Source: Malus domestica (lineage: Eukaryota > Streptophyta > Magnoliopsida > Rosales > Rosaceae). Taken from it: a stretch of DNA of 64,000 nt. A program made the translations under genes and the position numbers. The notes under the pieces are model-generated. The model saw only the letters and a program-made list of their open reading frames with translations, made no database searches and was not told the DNA's origin. Location of the stretch: contig NC_091661.1 in assembly GCF_042453785.1 (NCBI RefSeq), forward strand, positions 29,751,501 to 29,815,500, in the 5' to 3' direction. Each line of letters starts with the position of its first letter. Position 1 is the first letter of the stretch. Below are positions 55,850-64,000 of this stretch, piece after piece.

Positions 55850-57200
55850 ATTGTGTAATATCCACTAGTGTAAATATTTTAAATTGAAAATCAAATTAGT
55901 TCATTGTATTCTTATAGGGAGAGGAGTGTAGTTGTAAAAAAAAATCAAAATTGAAGCTAAAATAACCGTAAAATCGTGATTTTCCGTTTATAACCGTCAA
56001 TTTTTTTTCCCCTTTACCTAATCTATGAATGTTTGTTTTTTACGATTTTTTATGTATGCTATCTCGGAGTATATACAAATAAGTTTGACGGTTGGATCGT
56101 TGAACTAGTTTTGTAGAATGAGTGTCCCATCAAAACGATAGATTCAACATACACTTAGAGCTTATTTTATACTTCCATTAAGTATAACATAAGATTTTGT
56201 GGTATCCACTAGTGTAAATATTTTTAATTGAATATCGAATTAGTTCATTGTATCCTTATGAGGTCGAAGAGTGTAGTTGTAAAAAAATATCAGTATCGGA
56301 GCTAAAATAACCATTAAATCATGATTTTTAATTAATCACCGTCGAAAATTTAGTTCCGTTACCTAATCTCTAAATGTTTATTGTTTGCGATTTTTGACGT
56401 AGGCTACCTCAGAGTATATACAAACAAGTTTGAGGGTTGGATCGCTGAAACTAGTTTCATATAATGCGTATCCTGCCAAAATGATAGATTGAACAAACAC
56501 TATGAGTTTATTTTATACTTCTATTAAGTATAACGTAAGATTTTTTGATATCCACTAGTGTAAATATTTTAAATGGAAGATCAAATTCATTCATTGTATT
56601 CTTATATGGTCGAGGAGTGTAGCTACAAAAAGTTATCATAATAGGAGCTAAAATAACCGTTAAATCGTGATTTTTCATTTATAATCATTTGTCCCGTTAC
56701 CTAATCTTTTAATGTTCTTTGTTTGCAATTTTGACGTATGAAATCTTAAAGTATATACAAACAAGTTTGAAGGATGGATTGTTGAAACTAGTTTCATAGA
56801 ATGCGTATCTCATCAAAACGATAGATTCAACAAACATTGAGAATGTATTTTATACTTCCATTAAGTGTAACATAAGATTTTATAGTATCCACTTATGTAA
56901 ATATTTTAAATTATAGATCAAATTCGTTCATTGTCTTCTTATAGGGTCAAGGAGTGTAATTGTAAAAAATCATCAAAATCAGAACTAAAATAATCATTAA
57001 ATCGTGATTTTTCGTTTATAACAGTCGAAAAGTTTTGCCCCATTACATAATCTCTTAAATTAGTGACGTATGTGATATTTGAAGTATACATAAACAATTT
57101 TGACGATTGGATCGTTGAAATTAGTTTTGTAGAACACATATCGCCTAAAACAATAAATTCAAATATAATCATACATTTGACCCAAAAAAAAAAAGAAAAA
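55850..57200 (+). repeat. Four-copy tandem array of about 325 bp inside the CACTA element
   Basis: Each unit holds TATCCACTAGTGTAAATATT, TTCATTGTATTCTTATAGGG, GGAGCTAAAATAACCGTTAA, TACCTAATCTCTAAATGTTT, GTATATACAAACAAGTTTGA and GAAACTAGTTTCATAGAATG in that order; units start near 55855, 56200, 56540 and 56880. Confidence 0.88.
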
Positions 57201-57299
57201 AAAGAATCATATATAGAATACAATTAAAAAAATTTGGCGGAGGCGGGAGACTAAAATTTTGGTGGGCTGCCAAAATTTTGGCATGGACCTCTAAAAACT

Positions 57300-57760
57300 C
57301 AAACTCTCAATTTCCAAAGTGAGCACTTAGCGCCCTTTAACACTCTCTCGTCCTTTTCACTTCTCTCAAGCAGCTTCTCTGCCTTTCCTTTTCATAAACA
57401 AAACCCTAGCCTCCAGCCTTCATTTCGTTCATCAAAATCAACACCATCGTCTCCGTTGCTCTCTATCTCTGCCTTTATCCAAAAAATTTCCACACGCTCC
57501 CACCTCTGCAAACCCGAGCCCAGCTCCACCTTTTCGAAATCAAAAGCAAAACCATATCTGATTGCAAACCCGGCGAGTTCCTAGCGAACTCGTCTTCCCT
57601 TCTACTCTGCAACAACAAACCCCTCAAAATTCGTTGATCTAAACTTAACTCCAGAAAGGAAAACCATGGGCTCCTTTGCTACACACCACAGTTGCGCCGA
57701 GTTTCGGTCGACTGCGCACCCAAGTCCGCGGCTTCTTCTGTAACAGTGAGCACCTGTTTT
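57300..57760 (+). other. Probable captured 5' leader and first exon of a host gene
   Basis: A pyrimidine-rich stretch unlike the rest of the element (CTCTCTCGTCCTTTTCAC..CAAAACCCTAGCCTCC) looks like a plant gene leader. A possible exon (CCATGGGCTCC, 57664-57750) ends before GTGAGC, a fair splice donor. Product not identified; it may or may not belong to the uL24 gene downstream. Confidence 0.4.
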
Positions 57761-58064
57761 TTCTTGTAATTTTTCGTTAAGCGTAAGATGACCACCAAGT
57801 GTTTGATGAAATTTCTCAAAGGGTTATGACATTTTGGAACGCGTTTGGAAACTGGGTTATTTGCTACTTTACTTGTAAATCCAAGTTTTTCCTTGAAAAT
57901 TGTATTTATCAGGAAATTCGATAAGACCACTTGCTTATTTTAGGAAATGGGGCTGTTTCTTATGCTATAAGATTTGATGTGAGTGTGATGTTAATCAGCC
58001 ATTGAAATACCACAAATTTTGGTTGTAATGTTGTTTGTTGTTGGCTCTGCAGGGGATATCTGTT

Positions 58065-59012
58065 TTAATTTGAAATGGGTTAGAAAGACAAGGGTGGTTG
58101 TCATCAAGCGAGGGTGGGTGTTAATAGTTTTCTAATCTGTTATTTATTAATTAATAGTTTTCTAATCTCATTTGCAGGTAATGATAACAAGAGGCAAAGA
58201 CAAGGGTGAGTGTCATCAAGCGAGTCATTCCCTCTCAGAAGCACGCCATCGTGGAAGGCAACAATCTGGTATTAGTCCAGCCCTATTATTTGTAATTTGG
58301 TATATTGTTCTCGTTTAACTAATTTTATCTTGCAATTCTTTAAGCAACTTTATATACAGTTTCATTCAATATTATAGCATCTTTCTTCATGAGAGAACTT
58401 CTTACAAATCCATTCTGTTGTGGTCACTCCAATCCGGTTGAGATTGTAGATGATCTCTATGATTATCTCAACAAAAATGTTCGATCATGTTTTTGGGCTT
58501 ATGCTTTTTTCTCACGACTACCATTGAGCAATTGGAATTGGCCAGTGTAATGTGGTTGATAGTCTATAGACATTATGCTTATTTATTAAAAGTATCTTTA
58601 ATGCTTGGAAGCTCTTCTAATGCTCATATTAGTATTCAAGTTCCCTGTCTTGTGTAATGCATATTGGATGAGTTCTATTGTGTTGAAAAAAGTAATTACA
58701 TTTGAAGGATACCATTCAGACGCGAATGTAGTATATAATGTTCAAGGCTTTTTGCTATTCGATCCTTAATAGTCTCAAATCTAATTTCTTTCAATGCTCA
58801 AGGCTTTTGGTCATTCGGTTCCAATGAATTACATGGATTTGGTTGCTGCTAAACATTTACTCTGTCATTGCAGGTAAAGAAACATGTCAAGCACAGCCAA
58901 GGTCATGAAGGTGGGATTTTCATTGTTGAAGCGCTTCTACATTCGAACTCCTCAATGGTTGGTTAAGCAGACATGGAAAACTAGCGTTACAAGATGTATC
59001 ATAGGATTGTAA
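58065..59012 (+). pseudogene. Captured organellar ribosomal protein uL24 (L24) gene, broken
   Basis: The piece at 58180-58270 contains ATGATAACAAGAGGCAAAGA (ITRGKDKG, the KOW motif start) and, after a frameshift caused by a few missing bases, KRVIPSQKHAIVEGNNL. After an intron-like gap, 58875-58960 encodes VKKHVKHSQGHEGGIFIVEA. These three blocks in order are the core of mitochondrial/bacterial-type L24. A rudimentary upstream piece, ATGGGTTAGAAAG at 58073, may be the first exon with a stop. The part after HEGGIFIVEA decays. Because introns remain, it was copied from genomic DNA, as usual for CACTA capture. Confidence 0.8.
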
Positions 59013-60218
59013 CAAGTACTTTAAATTTTTTACATTGATTTTTGGTATATGTAGTTGAATATATGGTTTCATTAATATGAAACAATTCATTCAATAAAAA
59101 TTGCCATTGGAAATATTATTGAACTTATAAAAAAAAATTGTATTTGTATCCTTTTGTTTTTTACCGACAAAATAGGATAATCGCCCATATATAATTCCAA
59201 CGCCTCTTGACCATCATAAATATGTTTTTATGCATATTTTTGACAATTCTTAATTGTTGGTAATGGTAATTGCGACGATTATATACTCTTGCAAATAACA
59301 TTTTACTATTGGAAAAACATTTTTTGACACAATGTTTTGGTTATAAAAAAATCATCGGAAAAAAGAGATGTCGTCGTTCAGAAAGTATATTCAACGGGCA
59401 TATAAGTATTTGCGACCACATTGACATGTCGAAAATAAAATAATTTTGCCATTTTGAAAATTCATTTCCGACGGAAAGATAACTAGTAACGACGAGCCTC
59501 ATGCCTTGGAAATGAAGCATTTTCGACGGTTGGTAAAGAAAAAAGTATTTCCAATGGAGCAATTTCCGACGCCCAGCGAGGGCTTTTTCCTGTCGGAAAT
59601 AAGTATTTGCGACGGCAAATTACCTTTTCCGACAACATTTGACCCTTGCTAATGACGTTTAATTTTGTAGTGCAAATGGATGTTCAAAATGCCTTCCTTC
59701 ATGGCGACTTAACTGAGGAAGTTTACATGCACTTACCTCATGGGCTTCGTCGGCATGGGGAGACTAGAATGGTTTGCCGACTCAACAAATCCCTGTATGG
59801 CCTTAAGCAGGCATCCCGGAGTTGGTTCCAGAAGTTCTCCAGTGCAATTCGCCAAGGTGGCTTCCAGCAATCCATGGCCAACCACTCATTATTCACAAAG
59901 GTATCAGGTGATTCCTTTACTGTGGTACTCATCCACGTAGATGACATGATTATCACTGGCAACGACGATTCAGCCATAGCCAGTCTTAAAGCTTTCCTCC
60001 ACACCCAATTTTGCATAAAGGATCTTGGCCATTTACGAAATTTCCTTGGTGTTGATGTTGCTCGTTCAGCCACTGGGATCTCAATATCACAATGGAAGTA
60101 CACATTAGATATATTCGACGAAGCATGCCTACTTGGGGCAAAACCAGTACAAACTCTCATGGAAGAGAATGTCAAGTTCTCGCCAATGGATGGTGAACTG
60201 CTTAAGAATGCCTCTTAC

Positions 60219-63200
60219 TGTCACGCCCTGACCAACGAATAAAGACTATTCATGAGCTAGGGTGTGAGTCATATCTTAGCTATAGAAATAAATTCTACAA
60301 CCAAGATATGGTGAAAAATAAAATGAAATTATAACGATTTTACATACATTAGATAACAAAATCTTACATAAAATTTATAAAATACGCAGCGGAAATAAAA
60401 TATTAAAATACAAAATTAATTCATAACAAAAGTACCAACTAAAATAATAATTGAAATGAGTAGCTCTTGCAAAAACATAAAATATATGCAATGAGATGCA
60501 TGAATGTACTCACATTCTTCTAATCCTATCAACACGTACCTAAGGCACCCAAGCCTGCATGTCCCATACCATGCTTATACTACTTGGCTCCGAGTACGTT
60601 AGAATATGAGTTAACTCATGTTCATCCCTTAAACTTAGTTTTTGTAATTAAACTCTCAATTTCCACTTTATTATACATGCACTTCCCCCGACGCCCAATT
60701 GTATATTCAAGCCCTGCACCCTACGCCTGACATATACAAGATTTCATTATTTTTATAATCAACCAATTTGTATACTCAAGCCCTGCACCCTACGCCTGAC
60801 ATATACAAGGTTCATTATTTTATATTCAAGGTAAACTTCAGCCCTTGAATATCCTCATAACTTAGACACTTTACACAAATGAGCACTTGACACAACACAA
60901 CTCTTTTTCTTGCTTTGCAATGCATATGTATATGTCATGTTCACATAGATATCAATACTCACATTTTATCTAACAAGCCTGCAACTTCAACATAAATCAA
61001 GTTGATTAGTAACAAGAGTAATATAATCATAATATTAACAAAATAATAATCTATAATGTAAATGATAAGCAATATGTTACCATTTCCTCATTTTTTTATT
61101 GTTTCAATTTTGTTTCCTCTCTCTTGTTCTCTTTCTTCCTTCACCACTTCCCCTTCCTCTTCTTTAATATAGCTGAAACTCTACATACGTAATAGGAGTT
61201 ATATTGCTGAAAAACTTCCATGAAAGTGAGCGAAAGAAACTAGAGATGTTGGTCATGCAAAGAGGTTGGCAGAGAAGGCTAGCTCAACAAAACATCAGCT
61301 GTTCGAACTGGGGTACAAGTCAGCACATAGATTGACTTGTTGTGGTTTTTGGATATATTATAGAGGAGATGATAAGGAATAACTTTTGTGAAGGAAGTAT
61401 TTTGATCTGAGCTCTAAAAAATGGGGGTTTGGTGCACATAACATGGCTGTCCAGTTTTTTTGCGGAATTAGAGACTGGGTTGATATTTCAAACATATTGG
61501 AAGATCGCACAGTTGGATTTTCCTGACATTTTGATATATTATGGTAGAGAGAGAGACGAACAACTCTCATGAAGAAAGTACTATAATATAATCTATGGAT
61601 GTTGGTGTTTTAGTCTGTTAAATAGGCTGGACTAATTTCTAGTTTTTGGAAACTTTTCTTTTGATAGATGAAATTGATGGTAGTTTGATGGAGAGATTTG
61701 TTAGGTAAGGTCTCATGTATTTTTCTGGGATTTGTCTCACACTTTTTGTACATCATTCTCAAGGGAAAATAAATGGAGATTTTTGATGGTTTGGTGGAAG
61801 TACTTCTCATGTTAATGATCTCAAAATGTAAACGCATAAACACACAAGATTTAAGTGGTTCACCAAATCGACAACATCCACTGGGGTTTGCTTTCATTGT
61901 ATTTCACTATATATGAGGGACTTACAAATACAATGAAATATGGCTTAAAGCCTTAACAATATGTAAAAGAAAGGTAATTGGGTAATATGAAGGGAAGGAT
62001 GGCTTTTTATTGGAGTTGTTCTTTTTCTTCTTCTTCCTCTCTCTTCTCTCTATGTCTTCCCTTTGGTGAGTGCTCCTTCCTTTATAGAGATTGTATTGCA
62101 TCTTCCTCTCCAAAGAATCTCCACAAGTGTGCCAATAGAAAGAAAGCAAGTGTTGTTCCAATCATTAGACACAAAATGTGTTCCAATAGAAACACACCAA
62201 TTGTTAACCTAATCATCACCATGAAATGTGTTCCAATCACAAGACAACAAATGTTGTTCTAATCCTTAGCAATGAAATGTGGTCCAATAGAAAAAACAAC
62301 AAGTGTGAAGTTAATTATGAACTAATGAATAATATGCAAGATGTTCCTTGCACCCAAAGGCCACGTCTAAACAATTTGGAGAATGAATCCTCACCAATTA
62401 CCAACCATGATACGTGGTTCAATAGCAAAACAACAAATGTGAAGTTAATCAACATCATGCAAGGTGAATAAACACTCAAAAGCCACATTCAAAGTCTAAG
62501 GGATATGCATCCCACCCGTTCTCACCTCATTGGAAAATTTGGAATGACAGATTGAAGCATTGAAGAGAGAATATAGACAATTAATTGAAATTCCCCTAGG
62601 CTAGTGAGTAAGCACTCTAAAACAACAACAACAACATCTTGCCACATGCATGCCAATACATACACATACCTAGTCTATGGCTCTATATAGACTCACACCT
62701 CTCCAATGTTTAGGGGTGAGTAATCTCACTACATTAACTCAACTTGCCAACTCACTCCTATTTGGTAAAAATATCAATCCAAACTCAACACTTAGCCACA
62801 AGTATAAGCCAAAGGCTTCCCACCTCCACACCCTAATTATTAGCTTCTATTAATTACCAAATTCCACCTTAACCTATCTAGAGTGGTGACTAACCCCTCC
62901 TCTTTATTCTCTAATGGTTGGCAAAACTCTACTTAGCCTTTGTGAGAAAATAAAGCCAAACTCATGCACTTAGACACATGCACGTATGCTATATAGACTT
63001 CCACTCCACATTTAGAGTGGTGAGTAATCACCAAATCATTAACTCCTAATGTTACAAACTCTCCACCTCATCTTTGAGAGAAAATAACAAAACAAAACTA
63101 CTCATTTAGTCCAACCTCAAACTCTTGGCCCTTTAATCAAACCAAACTCATTTAATCTCCCTTCTCCAATTCAAACTAAAAATATCTCTAATTACATATG

Positions 63201-63384
63201 AACATGCAATAGCTAGTTTTTGAAATAATTTGTAGCAAAAAGGATTTTACATTGAAACTATTTTACATACCGAAAATAGGTTCTTACATAAAAATAAATC
63301 AAATAAAATCATTACGTAAAAATAATTACCCAACATACACCCGCATATATAACCCTTTTTTTTTTTTAAATACGGGGTATTACA
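60219..63384. mobile_element. LTR-type insertion of 3166 bp, solo-LTR-like
   Basis: Begins TGTCACGCCCTGACC, ends ACGGGGTATTACA, and is flanked by a perfect 5-bp duplication CTTAC (60214-60218, 63385-63389) inside the copia RT. No primer site, coding frame or second LTR is visible, so the best reading is a very long solo LTR; an internally deleted element is possible. It contains a two-copy repeat CAAGCCCTGCACCCTACGCC (60708, 60777) and CAATAGAAA / ACAAATGT word repeats at 62130-62460. Confidence 0.75.
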
Positions 63385-63916
63385 CTTACTATTGGCGGCT
63401 AGTTGAAAGGCTCATATAGCTCACCATTACAAGGCTGGAAATCACTTACTCAGTACACATTTTGAGTCAGTTCATGCAACATCCAAGAAAACGACATCTC
63501 GACGCAGTCCATCATCTCTTACGGTATTTGAAAGGGGCACCTGGGCAATGTTTGTTCTTTCCATCCAAAGGCAACTTGTTGTTAACTGGTTTTTGTGATG
63601 CGGATTAGGCTTGTTGTTCCATAACGAGACGATTAGTGACAGGCTATTGCATATTCCTTGGAGGAGCACTTGTATCGTGGAGAACTAAGAAACAAGGTAC
63701 CGTTTCACGTTCCTCGGCCGAATCAGAATATCGGGCCATGGCTTCCATAACATGTGAGCTCACATGGATGCGATATTTACTAAGAGACTTGCATGTTACA
63801 CACCACAAGTCAGCTCGACTCTATTGTGATAATCAAGCGGCATTTCACATAGCTGCAAATCCGGTGTTTCATGAATGCACCAAACACATTGAGATAGACC
63901 ATATTGTTCGCGAACG

Positions 63917-64000
63917 TGTAACATCCCATATCGCCCAAGGGAGTGATCCTTAAATGTATATTCACATCCCTACCTAGCAAGAGGCCTTTTGGGAGCTCAC
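63917..64000 (+). mobile_element. Second Cassandra TRIM, cut by the window end
   Basis: TGTAACATCCCATATCGCCC to AGGCCTTTTGGGAGCTCAC matches the first 90 bases of the LTR at 39818. It interrupts the copia RNase H after IDHIVRER. Confidence 0.9.

Larger units (their letters stand above)
55341..59672. mobile_element. CACTA (En/Spm-type) element carrying host gene sequence, 4332 bp
   Basis: Ends CACTACAAAAAAAATGGTCA and TTTAATTTTGTAGTG, with CAA duplicated on both sides (55338-55340, 59673-59675): the CACTA signature with a 3-bp target. Subterminal short repeats of TTTCCGAC / GTCGGAAAT type occur in both ends (55370-55800 and 59330-59640). No transposase is seen. The middle has a 325-bp tandem array and a broken ribosomal-protein gene. 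Confidence 0.92.
54840..64000 (+). mobile_element. Ty1/copia retrotransposon, internally deleted and interrupted three times
   Basis: LTR about 54840-54998 (TGAGAGTATTAACGGAAAG.. to TTTTAAAA), primer site TGGTACAAGAGCA at 54999 (tRNA-Met type, degraded). A frame from 55104 starts like a copia gag (MAESTISSSKPATK, DPYALHHLDHS) and passes directly into reverse transcriptase (RLVAKGFTQREGIDYRETFA), so most of gag, protease and integrase is deleted. RT resumes at 59676 (QNAFLHGDL; HVDDMIITG, the active site), and the RT end and RNase H at 63390-63916 (SSAESEYRAMA, CDNQAAFHIA). Interruptions: CACTA 55341-59672, an LTR-type element 60219-63384, Cassandra from 63917. The 3' LTR lies outside the window. 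Confidence 0.88.

Noticed and set aside
61300..61900. tRNA-like words (GTTCGAACTGG at 61305) in the 3.2-kb insertion
   Set aside because: No matching A box or cloverleaf could be drawn around them.
1..64000. CRISPR arrays, bacterial operons or ribosome binding sites
   Set aside because: Introns, miRNA, plant transposons and plant-type genes show nuclear plant DNA; the regular repeats seen are transposon-borne minisatellites without spacer structure.

Overview
The window is nuclear DNA of a woody dicot. An apple/pear-type member of the Rosaceae is my best guess, from the style of the transposons and genes, not from a database match. GT-AG introns, (TA)n and (GA)n microsatellites, miniature inverted-repeat elements and nested retroelements all fit a plant chromosome arm. 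Few genes are intact; well over half of the sequence is mobile or repetitive DNA, much of it datable because target-site duplications (TSDs) are preserved.

Host genes. A MIR393 hairpin (- strand, about 5525-5665) carries the auxin-receptor-targeting miRNA. RPC3, the RNA polymerase III subunit (+, 7829-11553), can be rebuilt as 14 exons giving 508 aa. An uncharacterised three-exon plant gene lies tail-to-tail with it (-, 13902-12355). A clan-72 cytochrome P450 (+, 44470-47405, 4 exons, 511 aa) is followed by a tandem dead copy (48625-54395).

Mobile DNA, left to right. 0-7.5 kb: a solo-LTR-like block and fold-back elements. 14.4-19.5 kb: a young, complete, non-autonomous LTR retroelement on the - strand. 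20.0-21.8 kb: a PIF/Harbinger-like element holding a hAT-like element. About 22-36.1 kb: one genome-length, decayed endogenous caulimovirid-like pararetrovirus, interrupted by a hAT element, a SINE fragment and an LTR element that itself holds another hAT. 39.8 kb: a Cassandra TRIM with 5S rRNA-like LTRs. 41.6-42.5 kb: a 118-bp tandem array. 54.8 kb to the end: a Ty1/copia element cut by a CACTA transposon, a 3.2-kb LTR-type insertion and a second Cassandra.

Most interesting: two LTR elements (29545-33978 and 48910-52640) share LTR ends and a TTTGGCGCC-type primer site, carry no recognisable gag-pol, and instead hold pieces of unrelated host genes. The first has a thylakoid bestrophin-like chloride channel, an NAD(P)H:quinone reductase and an unknown protein. 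The second has a UBA-like segment and a CYP89-like P450 segment. They look like a gene-capturing, non-autonomous LTR family. The second also has an internal inversion that splits its 3' LTR. The CACTA element independently carries a broken organellar ribosomal protein uL24 gene, so three elements in 64 kb hold host gene fragments.
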